From: Bombardia bombarda
Lineage: Eukaryota > Ascomycota > Sordariomycetes > Sordariales > Lasiosphaeriaceae
Direction: 5' to 3'
Length of the DNA: 64,000 bases
Assembly: GCA_030512295.1 (NCBI GenBank)
Contig: JAULSR010000001.1
Coordinates: 496,001-560,000 of the forward strand
Below, in pieces: positions 9,963-19,995 of this stretch (its first letter is position 1; every line of letters begins with the position of its first letter). The notes under the pieces are model-generated. The model made no database searches. It was not told the origin of the DNA and saw nothing but the letters and a program-made list of their open reading frames with translations. The translations under genes were made by a program, and so were the position numbers.

Positions 9963-12917
9963 CAGGTTCTAAATCAGTCTGCTGTGTGAGGTGCTGCGGG
10001 TTATTGGGGACTGTGCGGGACGGAAACTAGAAGTTGTTGGCAGGGCAGCCGTGACTCCTTGGACACGTATTTAATACGAGGAATATGTACTGTTTGTTAA
10101 GAAGCTTTGGTCTCTTCTACGATTAATCGGCAGTGCGGACACTGAGTTGTGGGGTGCGGGCGCGGGAGCAACCTGAGATGTCCCGTAGCTAGCTGCCGTG
10201 CAACTAATGGAAGTGACCTGGCCTTGCTGGCTGCCAGGGAGCTTGGGCAATTGGGGATTTGTTTGGGTGAATAATCCCCGGACTGAGGAAGGTGGGGCAG
10301 AAAGCAAGTGATTGCCGTCAAGATGGCTCGAATGGGAGCCAAGATAACGAGACACCGGCCCGAATGGATCATCACGCTCACTGATTGGTGCTGTCCGCCC
10401 CCAAAGATGCCAGTTGCTCACGAGATGAACATGCCTCCATGTCCAAAGGTCTGACTGTGGGGCCAGAAGCCATTAATGAACGGATCTGTTAATGAAAAGC
10501 ATCTTGAACAAATCAGCGACGATGATTGGCTAGGAGCTGAGTAAGTCGTCCGTTTAGGAAGGAGCCGTCCGGGGTAGCGTCGAGCCCGGACCAGCTTTCT
10601 TTTTTCAAGCCCCAAAAGCCAAGTTTTGCCATCGCAAGCGTGAGCGGCACTGACATTGGACAACGGGCAGTTAATTCCCATGAAATTTCTCCAAGCCGCC
10701 TCCACTTTCCATCTGCCAAGCTGCATAACCGTTCAGAGTGCGGGAGCAAGAGGTGCGGAGAAAAGGTGGAAGAGCCATTATTAGTGGTGCATCGGGCACC
10801 TAGCGGTCCCTCCACGCGCGACGGGAGTGCATCTTCTTAGTGCATGTAACGTTCCCTAGACCGCCCGACCGGAGGGTGTTGTCTTGGGGCGATAGGTGGG
10901 TGGACTGACACAGGTTTGGGGGCCACGGTGAGCCATCTCGATTCTTGAGCCATTCACGTCGTTTCTTCCCATCCTTCCATTGACCTGAATTATTCGTTAG
11001 CTCGAGATGAAATCAACATCTAGGTGCGAGCAAGTGCGAGCAAGGGCGTCCAAGAAGATTGATAACAGGCGACGAAGTGCCAACCTCTAATGCAGACAGG
11101 CTATCGCCTATCTCTTCGTTTCGTTACAGTGCCAGACTCGCCCAGGCACACACACCACACTGCACCATCCGATGCGAAAAGGGTCAGGTTACACCAAAGA
11201 GCAAGGTACACCGTACCACCGACCGACTCAGTCCCGTCTCTGGTTGCATGTCGCCGCCCGCGATTTAATTCGTGACTGATGCCAGCATATGATCCGTACA
11301 CCAGAAGCCTTTGGAACGGGTAATGCGGTTGCTGCTGCAAGACACCAGGCTGCATCCGCCGAGCCATGATAGTTACATGTAACCACAACGATGCTTCTCT
11401 GTGATTGCATCGACTGTCAAACCGCGACGGATTCGGACGACAAGACGTACATATCCATGGGCCCGGGGCCTGTACTTCATACATGCGTATGTCCCGACCG
11501 AGGCTGTCGCCCTATCGGGCCACGTTGGGGTAATCTGGATTGCAGGGGCCATGTCACGAATAGACATGTCCGAGACAGACTCACTTGACTCTCACGAGAA
11601 CAATACCTGCATTGTGGGGTCGTCGTTATCAAGTTCTTTAGTATTTCGTGCAGCACAAAGAAGCTCGCTACCCACTGCGCGGTAACTTGACCTGGACGGG
11701 CTGCTTGGCGGATCCCCTGGTCCCTGGATTCCCAGGCGGCTGCGATCTTCAATCCCCAGATGTCGCATGCCACCATCGCCTTGGCTCCCCGGTCTCATTA
11801 ACGTTGGTGCCATTACCTGCCCAGACTTTGACTCCGCGTCTACCTTGGTGTAGCCCCCGATGTGGCTCCTCCCGTCGCGCTCCGGCCCGAAAGGAGCACG
11901 GCACCCCCGTTAGCAACCCGTCTTGCTCACAGAAATATCCCCAAGTGTTCACAGTATAAGAGCATCGGCCGTCTGACCTTGTCGTCCTGCCGCCTCAAGT
12001 CAAATCTACCTTTTGAGTTGGCAGTGTCATGTAGGCGGAAACTGTCATAAGACGACATAGCACATCTAAGTTGTTCAAGACCCCTTCGATACCTGGCAAT
12101 CTCCAAACCTTGGGTTTGAAGAAGCAGCCAGGAATGCCGCGAATGTTCGATGGCTACTAAAAAAAATTGCCTGGTTGCTGGACTGGCCCAGGAATACCTG
12201 AACTGGTCTGGCACACAGAGGCAGAAAGACATAATATGTAGGAAATGACACATTTCTCAGTCGCAAGAGCTGCTTATGCTGAAAGGATTATTTCTCAACA
12301 GGTGACTATGCCAGGAGGCATTTTCTTCGAGGAAAAAGCCGAACGCGAGAGTGAAACGACTAGGGCAACATTTCGCGCGTCCCTTGTGGAGAAGACATCC
12401 TTTTCGAAGTTAGGAATCTAGAATTGGGATGACTGTTCTGTTCCATACGCAGCCTCCCGGCTTGCATGATGCCTTTCTATCGGACATGACCGGAGCAGCT
12501 TCTCGAATCTCAATGTCGCGCACGACTGTAATAGGCGGATAGCCAAAACAAGTTCAAAGGGGGGTTTTCTACGAGGCTCTGGGGGTATCAGTTCAAAAGT
12601 CATATCGCCTGAACAAGACGCTTCCGCAGACCCTAGTCAGCAATCTTGATATAGCGGAGCATTCGGCCCTCGGTTCTTTCTCTCGTCGCGGCTCAGCGGA
12701 AGAGATAAGCCCCACCAAAACCCGAGTTTTGGCCGGGGGTTTCGCGATTCATGGCCGTCTGCCCGCGTAGCGTCGGATGTGCGCACACGGACAACCAGTT
12801 CGCATTGCAAGTTGTCGTGAGCATCGTCAAGTGAAAGGTTTTGCGATGGCCATCATCAATCAAGGCCGGGGGCCTTGTTTAGATGGGGAATCTTCAAGAT
12901 CAACAACAGGCCATTTG

Positions 12918-12952
12918 CCCCCCCCCCCTCTTTTTTTTTTTTTTTTTTTTTT
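12918..12952. repeat. Poly-C / poly-T tract
   Basis: Eleven C residues, one T-C step and about 23 T residues in non-coding DNA. It could be the reverse-strand poly-A of an old retroposed copy, but no retrosequence is visible next to it. Confidence 0.7.
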
Positions 12953-13376
12953 GGAAATGATGCGTGGTACGAGAAAGCAGGCAGCTCAGGGCGGCGGGCA
13001 ACGGCGACATGGACGCTGACTGTTGGTGAAACAGACTGACGTAGTGGACATACCCCGCCAAAGTCCCCGCTAGGCCCTGAGGTTCAACACCGTGGAAGCC
13101 GGCATGGCCCTGCCCTTGGCGATGTACATGTACTTGCGCATGGCGCAGTACAAAAGGGCAGAGGACCCAGGGCACCTCCGACCCAACGCTGGGAAGTTTT
13201 TGTCTGTTTTCGTATTTGTTTTTTTGCAATTTGTAATCGCCTGACCACTGATTGAACGGGGTCGGCTGGTTTCGATTTGATCACTCCTCTCTGCTCTCTG
13301 CTCTGCTCTGCGCTCTTCTGCCTCTTCTGTTACCTCGTCGTCGCTAGAACCCAACTCTCCACTCTTTCCCCCAAAA

Positions 13377-15111
13377 ATGGTGCCTCCCATTGCCTCCGCG
13401 GCGCTCAAGGCGCGCATCAAGCGCCCGTCGATGCTGAAGAAGCTCTGCAATCCCGAGGACATGCTTCACCACTTCCCCAATGGCACCTACATTGGCTGGT
13501 CTGGCTTCACCGGGGTCGGCTACCCCAAGTTAGTTCTCCCACCCTCCTTAAGGCTTTGGGAGGCATACTGTGCTACATGGAGGACGCAATTGCTGACTAC
13601 GACTGTACAGGAAGATGCCGACCTTCCTCGCAGATCACGTTGAGAAGAACAACCTGCAAGGAAAGCTCAGGTACGGCCTTTTCGTCGGAGCCTCTTCAGG
13701 CGCCGAGACCGAGAACCGTTGGGCTGCGTTGGACATGATCGAGAGGCGGAGTCCCCACCAGGTCGGCAAGAATATCGCCAAGGGCATCAACAATGGCAGC
13801 ATCAAGTTCTTTGACAAGCACTTGTCTATGTTCCCCTCCGATTTGGTATATGGGTGGTACACCAAGGACAGGCCGACCAACAAGCTGGATGTCGTTGTCG
13901 TGGAAGCGACTGAAATCAGGGAGGACGGTAGCATTGTCCCCGGAGCTTCGGTCGGCGCATCGCCCGAGCTCCTCCAGCTTGCCGATAAGGTATGCAAGAT
14001 TGACAGCAGATGTCTGGACTGCTGCTGCAGGAGGCTGAACCTTGGGACTAACAATATGCAGATCATTATCGAGGTCAACACCGCCCTCCCGAACTTCAGC
14101 GGCCTGCATGATATCACCATGACGGACTTGCCCCCACACCGGAAGCCTTACCTCATCATGGATGTTGAGGACCGCATCGGAACAACCTCGATTCCCATCG
14201 ACACCGAGAAGGTCGTCGGCGTCATCGAGTCCGATTACCAAGATCAGACCCTCCCCAACGCCCCTGCCGACGAGACGTCTCAGCAGATTGCCGGCCACTT
14301 GATCGAGTTCTTTGAGCACGAGGTCAAGCACGGCCGCCTGCCGGCCAGCCTTCTGCCCCTCCAGTCGGGCATCGGCAACATCGCCAATGCCGTCATCGGC
14401 GGCCTGGAGCACTCCAACTTCCGCAACCTCAGGGTCTGGACCGAGGTCATCCAGGACACCTTCCTGGACCTCTTCGACTCGGGCCGCCTCGACTTTGCTA
14501 CGGCTACCTCGATCAGGTTCTCGCCTACGGGCTTCGACCGCTTCTACGGCAACTGGGAGGCGTACGAGAACAAGCTCCTGCTGCGCTCCCAGTCGGTCAG
14601 CAACTCGCCCGAGATCATCAAACGCCTCGGCGTCATCGGCATGAACACGCCCGTCGAGGTCGACATTTACGCGCACGCCAACTCGACGTGCGTCATGGGC
14701 AGCCGCATGCTCAACGGACTCGGCGGCTCGGCCGACTTTCTGAGAAACGCAAAGTACAGCATCATGCACACGCCCTCGACGCGCCCCAGCAAGACGGACC
14801 CCCACGGCGTCAGCTGCATCGTGCCCATGTGCACGCACGTCGACCAGACCGAGCACGACCTGGACATCGTCGTGACCGAGGTCGGCCTCGCCGACGTGCG
14901 CGGCCTCAGCCCCCGCGAGAGGGCGCGCGTGATCATAGATAAGTGCGCCCACCCCGTCTACAGGCCCATCCTGCAGGCATACTTTGACAAGGCCGAGTAC
15001 GAGTGCCTGCGTAAGGGCATGGGCCACGAGCCCCACCTACTCTTCAACGCCTTCGACATGCACCGCGCCCTGCAGGACGAGGGAAGCATGCGCCTGGCTA
15101 AGCCGTGGTAG
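13377..15111 (+). CDS. ACH1: Acetyl-CoA hydrolase / acetate CoA-transferase Ach1
   Basis: Exons 13377-13528, 13611-13989 and 14062-15111 give exactly 526 residues, the normal length of fungal Ach1 (acu-8 in Neurospora). The N-terminal acetyl-CoA hydrolase/transferase domain runs from about residue 10 to 220 and the C-terminal one to about 480; the EVDIYAHANST segment and the glycine-rich NGLGGSADF loop match the family's active-site region, including the glutamate that the family uses to form a CoA thioester (assignment from family knowledge). The enzyme moves CoA between succinyl-CoA, propionyl-CoA and acetate in mitochondria, sparing the cell from acetate and propionate toxicity. Intron 1 (82 bp) has a CTGAC branch. 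Intron 2 (72 bp, GTATGC, CTAAC) is a multiple of three without a stop. The leader is CT-rich. Confidence 0.95.
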
Positions 15112-15893
15112 ATTGCGTGGGAAGGTTTGAGGGAGTGAGGGGAGAAATGTACAAAGAGTTCTGTTTGTGGTGTAGAGATTGCATATACCTTATACAACGA
15201 GCGAGCGAGGAAAGAAAAAGGGAATGTGGGCGCATCACTGCGGAGTAGTAGCGGGGAAGAAAAGAAACAAATGTGTATCTATGGAAAGGACAGCTGTCAA
15301 ATAGGGGGGTTTGGGGTTTTTTTTTTCTTTTCTAATCAGGGCAGGGGCAGGGGCAGGCGAGCGAGTTTGTTGGTTCCCACCCGGCGTTGAGAGTATAATT
15401 CCATACCAAATTATTTTGACCTTTTTTGTGCCTATTGCCTCGGTTGGTCGGTTCGTGAGTAAGTGGGCGAGTGAGGGAGTTTGTTGCTCAGAGCTTGTGC
15501 TGTCTTGTCGTCTTGCCATTATCTTGCGCAAGTGGTGCTATCTCGGATGTCAGTGGCTGACTTTAAGATTCTCGGCCGCTTCAGATGACTGCTCTGTCGG
15601 CCCGGCTTGAGCACGAATGCTGATGCTTCCGTATCTGGCGTGACTGTTTCTCGGCTCGTCTAGACTAAGTGGAGAGTGATGTATGTGGTGGGGGTTGTCG
15701 TGATTTTGAGTTCATCGGTGTGGCGCATCTAAGGTGATATATGTGGCATTTGCTCCTGACTGGATATAAAAGATACCTTCCCACACCCTCCTCATCTCTC
15801 TCCTCCCATCCAGTAAGATATCAAAGCATTAAAGCATTAACATCTTCACACACTCACCTCATAACCACCAAACATCACCAACTAACCGTAACT
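15112..15893. other. Intergenic stretch with promoter of the secreted repeat protein
   Basis: Contains the 3' flank of ACH1, G-rich and T-rich tracts near 15300-15360, and from 15765 the TATA region and leader that are duplicated at the gene at 22.5 kb. No separate gene is seen. Confidence 0.6.
15765..15770 (+). promoter_or_regulatory. TATA box of secreted repeat-protein gene
   Basis: TATAAA lies 129 bp upstream of the ATG at 15894. The DNA from just downstream of this box to the start codon closely matches the leader of the small secreted protein gene at 22543, whereas the DNA upstream does not. Confidence 0.65.
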
Positions 15894-17441
15894 ATGCATT
15901 TCACCACCGCCACCCTCCTCACCACCCTCCTCACCACCCTCCTCTCCACCCTCGCCCTCGCCGCCCCGGCCCCGGCTGCCGCCTCCAAGTTCATGATGGC
16001 CTCCACCGCGCAGCGGACCATCGAGCAGGCCAGAGCTGAGTTCCTCCGCCGGCTCCCGGTTAAAAGGCCATCGCCCAAATTCTACGACTCACGCACCTTC
16101 GACAAGCGCGACTCAGAGGTCGACGCCAGCGCCGTCCTCCCCAAGGAAGCTGAGCCGGCCGAGCAATACGTCGTCCCGCTACCCAAGGAAGACAACATCC
16201 CCAACCTGCTGATGCCTGGCCCCGTCCTCCCCCAGAGCAGCTCCACCTACTTCAAGGGGCCGTCCGGCCTCGGCCTCAGCGACGAGGAACTCAACTTCGC
16301 GCTCGAGTACGAGGCCATGAGCGAGGCCCTCAAGGCCGGCGCACACCCTATTTCGCCCTACGCCTGGCACGGCCACCCCTTCACTGGCGCCGTGCACGAC
16401 CTCTCGGGCAAGGCGTTGGAGAACAAGAACATCGGCAAGAATAAGCTGTCGGTCAACAAGGTCAACAAGCACCCCATGGGCCCTGACGAGGAGATCGCCC
16501 CTGGCGGTGTTGGCCGCCCCGCACGCCAGGTTGTCAAGGCCATCGAGAGGCGCGAGCACCCCATGGGTCACGATGAAGAGATCGCCCCGGGAGGTGTTGG
16601 CCGACCCGCGCGCCAGGTCGTCAAGGCCATCGAAAGGCGCGACGCCCAGCCCGAGCCCGAGGCCTCCCCTGAGCCCCAGCCGCGTCAACCCGGCAAGCAG
16701 GAAGAAGAAGAAGAGCTAGACATCTTCCAACAGCCCGGCCTCGTCCGCCACGGAAAGTCGGGACCTGTCCAGAACCACAAGAGCAAGCATCTCCCGCATC
16801 TATATCCCAACAAGGGACAGCCAGAGGTTGAGGTCGACGACAACTTCAGCGAATTCTTCGACTTCCCCGCCGGCCCCGGCCACGACTTTGCGCGCACCAC
16901 CCAGCCCGGCCTGCGCTGGGGCAGCGGCGACCGCCACACTAGCCCGCACCTCACGGGCAACGTGCCGGCGCGCCTCCGCGGCGAGTCCGAGTCCGACTAC
17001 GGGCTCAACACGCCCGCCAAGATGCACAAGAAGTGGAAGATCCTCGGCCACGGCGCCAACGTGTCGCCGCACCCGTACGACGAGGAGCTCCCCGACGACT
17101 TGAGCCGCTTCTTCGACTTCCCCGCCGGACCCGAGGTCGACGAGCCCGTCAACAGGGCGACGCAGCCGGGCCTGCGCCCGGGCGTGAACCCCCAGGACCC
17201 GCAGCTCGTGGGCTTCACGGGCAGGAAGCTGCCGGTGGCGGGCCCGTGGAGCAGCGGGGGGTACAGGTGGAGGCAGAGGGCTAATTTCTTCGGCCCGGAC
17301 GGTTGCGATCCTTCTCACTACCCTTACGGAAGGGGGCGGCTTGGTCGGATTGGTGGGGGTGGCGAACCTCGCAACCTTGACCGTTTTCCTTGGTATCGGG
17401 AAGATTCTCCCTTCCCCTCTGACGATCCCGTTAGGGAGTAA
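15894..17441 (+). CDS. Secreted repeat protein with dibasic (Kex2-type) sites, unknown function
   Basis: I do not recognise a domain family. The frame is open from 15741, but I start at 15894 because it opens a clear signal peptide (about residues 1-24) shared with the gene at 22543; this gives 515 residues. Two perfect-length 29-residue units (193-221 and 222-250, 87 bp each) each end in the dibasic pair RR, and further KR/RR/KK pairs are at 52-53, 57-58, 71-72 and 379-380. A second, diverged repeat containing FFDFPAGP...TQPGL occurs near 320-340 and 406-427. The body is Pro/Gly/Glu/His-rich and nearly cysteine-free. Together these suggest a secreted precursor cut by Kex2-like protease into peptides; no UstYa, peptidase or other RiPP-tailoring gene is nearby, so a natural-product role is speculation. 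Residues 1-46 are almost identical to the other gene, the rest is unrelated. Confidence 0.75.
   Translation: MHFTTATLLTTLLTTLLSTLALAAPAPAAASKFMMASTAQRTIEQARAEFLRRLPVKRPSPKFYDSRTFDKRDSEVDASAVLPKEAEPAEQYVVPLPKEDNIPNLLMPGPVLPQSSSTYFKGPSGLGLSDEELNFALEYEAMSEALKAGAHPISPYAWHGHPFTGAVHDLSGKALENKNIGKNKLSVNKVNKHPMGPDEEIAPGGVGRPARQVVKAIERREHPMGHDEEIAPGGVGRPARQVVKAIERRDAQPEPEASPEPQPRQPGKQEEEEELDIFQQPGLVRHGKSGPVQNHKSKHLPHLYPNKGQPEVEVDDNFSEFFDFPAGPGHDFARTTQPGLRWGSGDRHTSPHLTGNVPARLRGESESDYGLNTPAKMHKKWKILGHGANVSPHPYDEELPDDLSRFFDFPAGPEVDEPVNRATQPGLRPGVNPQDPQLVGFTGRKLPVAGPWSSGGYRWRQRANFFGPDGCDPSHYPYGRGRLGRIGGGGEPRNLDRFPWYREDSPFPSDDPVRE
16470..16643 (+). repeat. 87-bp coding tandem repeat, two copies
   Basis: Two in-frame 87-bp units encode 29-residue repeats that differ at a few positions (for example Pro/His after HPMG) and end in Ile-Glu-Arg-Arg. 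Synonymous differences between copies show that the duplication is not brand new but the protein repeat is conserved. Confidence 0.85.
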
Positions 17442-18222
17442 GATGTTGTTTTTACCGAGCGAGCCTTGCCGAACATTCCCTGCCTGTCTTGCCTCATCTC
17501 TGTCGATTCCTTTGCTGATGACTGAGCCATGAATTCTTCCCGAGTTTGGCGCACGGCATAGGTTGGCTTTGGATGGAGTAATAGGTGCTGGTATGTCTGG
17601 TGCTTATGTCTGGGACTGGTCTTGGGATTCAGCTTGGTAGGTGCTTTCAAACTTCTTGTGATGGTGTGAATCATGGATGAGGGGAACAGCGAGCTGGAAA
17701 ATCGATATGTGAAGTTCGAAACCATTCTCAATAGGCCTTGGTAGTTTGGTAGAGCAGTAGTTTGACAGCAATAAACTGTTGACCTAGGCATAGGGAACTA
17801 ACGTGACGCGGACCTCTTCCATGTCGTCCTTTTCTTTCACGTATTTTGCCTGCCAACCTCGTCTTATCTTCCGACAACGAGCAACGAAAGTAGATCTTAC
17901 CATAATAACGGTGTTCCATACCCTCTTGATTCCATAAGCACCCTTGCGATGTACTTTGCAGGAACGATTCGGATCCGGATATCCATCGACCAGAACGGTG
18001 GCCTGTCCTCAGTTGTTAATCAGGCAAACGGTCTTTGGGATCAGGTAGGTCGCCCGAACATCAAAATGCCAACATAGAAAACACTGTGTTGAATTACTTG
18101 CTGACGGCAATAGAGGGGGGAATAAAAGGGGTATCTAACGCCAACCGCCGTAAATATGCCTCGAAATACTGCACAAACCAAGATGCACTATTCCACCTAC
18201 TTGTTGAACCCTCGCCCCCAAA
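17442..18222. other. Intergenic stretch between convergent genes
   Basis: Holds the 3' flanks of the secreted repeat protein (plus strand) and the MFS transporter (minus strand). No gene, repeat or RNA is supported. Confidence 0.55.
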
Positions 18223-19995
18223 TTACGAACTCCTGCGGCCATACGGCTCAAACGGGAACAAGACGCTAATAATCCCCAGGGCAATAAGAAGCGCTCCGCA
18301 AATGTAGATAGGCGCCGTCGTCGAGGTATCAGACACGGTGGCGATGACGGCCGAGAGGATACCCATGACGCGGTTGCACGCAACAGCCACGCCGTTGCCC
18401 GTTGCTCTGTGGGCGCTGGGCAGCACCTCGGGAGTGTACGCGTAGAGCGTTCCGTAGTAAATGTTCAAGCAGAAGCCGATTGCGCAAGAGAAGCCCACGT
18501 CCTGCGCCCCCGTGCGCACCGACGTGTAGGCGAAGAAAAAGGCCGACGTCATCAGCGCGCCAATGAGCATGGTGTACCTGCGCCCGAGGATAGGCAGGTT
18601 GCACATCCAGCCTGCGAGGATGGGTCCAAAGATGGAGCTGATGTTTGTCAGGGCATAGTTGCGCCACGAGTCGAAGGTCGACACATTGAGATGCGCACCG
18701 CGCGAGGCCAGGTAGCTGGGCAGAAAGACGTAGAACAGGGGGTAGGCGAGACCGATCATTGCCCAGGAAAGCCATATCAGGATGGTCGAGAGAGAGATCT
18801 TTGGGGTGGAAAAGAGGCCGCGGATATGGACAAGAGTCTCGCCAAGCGAGAAGCGGCTTTTGCTGTGGGCGCTCGTTACCACACCGCATGCCTCAAGCTT
18901 CTCGATGGTGATGCTGCATGGCCGGCTGTACTTTGTTGCGAGAAACTGAAACGTCTCGACGACCCTTGTGTCGTCGCCCATGCCAAGGAGGTATTTCGGG
19001 GTCTCCCTCAGGCGAATGACCATCACCCGCAGGATTGACATGACCAGGACCAGGGCACCGCTCGTAAACATGACATATCTCCAGCCCATGTTGTTGTCCT
19101 TGGTGCATGTTACCACCGACGTACAATTCCACTTTTCAGGGACTGCACAACAAAGCAAAGAGAGCGGGTTAGCTATCACCTACTCTTTTCCTAGTATCTC
19201 GAGGATAACACTGTACTTACCAAGAAAACCCCACGCAACAAAACCAGTAATGGCCTGACCAAAGCCCCACCATGCTGCCATAAGAGTCAGGACCCATTGC
19301 TTGTTCGAAGGGAGATACTCCAAAAAGACTGTGGTATCCAATATCAAGTTTCCACCGCCGCCAAAGCCAATGCAGGCAACCCAGAAGCCCAGGGAGGCCC
19401 AGTTGGGCATAGCACCGGCAATAATGGTGGAAATCGAGCACAGAAAAAGCGACACATTGAAGGCAAACCGACGCCCGATGATATCTGCGCTGATGCCCCA
19501 GAACAGGGCGCCGACGAGCATGCCGGTGTAGATAGCGATGGTTAAGGCCCTCGCATAGCCCACCTGGCCAAACTCACGGAACGCCGGGCCGGCGATGACG
19601 GACTGGAGGAGCAGAACAAGGGAGTCGACGGCGTATCTGGGGGCGGAGTTAAGCTGATGACTAACAATGGGCGGGATATATCCGCGACGGGGAAACGAGA
19701 TGGGGGCTTTATGACGTACCCAAAGCCGTTGAGGAAAAAGAGCTTTGTGTGGTAGGTTGTCCAACCAATCTCATCAATGGCCTGGGGGTTTCTTTTAGCC
19801 ACACCGTCTCTTCACCACCACGACGATCATAAGACGACTCACATTGTTCACCAGGTGCATCTTCCTGTTCAGGGCTGGGTCGAGATCCTGCAGCGCCAAA
19901 ATGTCTTCACCCTTGAGAGAGCCTCCATCGGCGGCGCGCACATCAGGGGCCTCCCCGCTGAGCTTCTTCTCCCCGTGGCTTGGGCTTTCGTCCAT
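18223..19995 (-). CDS. Major facilitator superfamily transporter (sugar-porter/SVOP-like)
   Basis: Four exons (19995-19843, 19781-19720, 19636-19221, 19142-18223) close to 516 residues with matching phases; introns are 61, 83 and 78 bp. After a hydrophilic N-terminus of about 60 residues come 12 predicted helices. MFS motif A is seen after helix 2 (GISADIIGRR) and its counterpart after helix 8 (ILGRRY); a long loop follows helix 6. The extracellular loop between helices 5 and 6 carries two cysteines. The pattern is that of the metabolite:proton symporter/SV2-like branch of sugar porters, acting at the plasma membrane; substrate unknown. The third exon could read through its donor for 13 codons before a stop, so intron retention would truncate it. 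Confidence 0.85.

Larger units (their letters stand above)
8938..13376. other. 4.4-kb gene-free region between divergent genes
   Basis: I find no convincing coding exon, RNA gene or mobile element. It separates the divergently transcribed permease and acetyl-CoA hydrolase genes. It contains a C run (about 9586-9596), a CAAG microsatellite (9941-9962), a run of C followed by about 23 T (12918-12952), and a CT-rich leader just upstream of 13377. All open frames overlap one another and lack domains. Confidence 0.55.

Noticed and set aside
13696..15036. 446-codon open frame on the minus strand over ACH1
   Set aside because: It is a shadow of the GC-rich ACH1 exon in the opposite strand; it has no domain, and the plus strand matches a known enzyme of exact family length.
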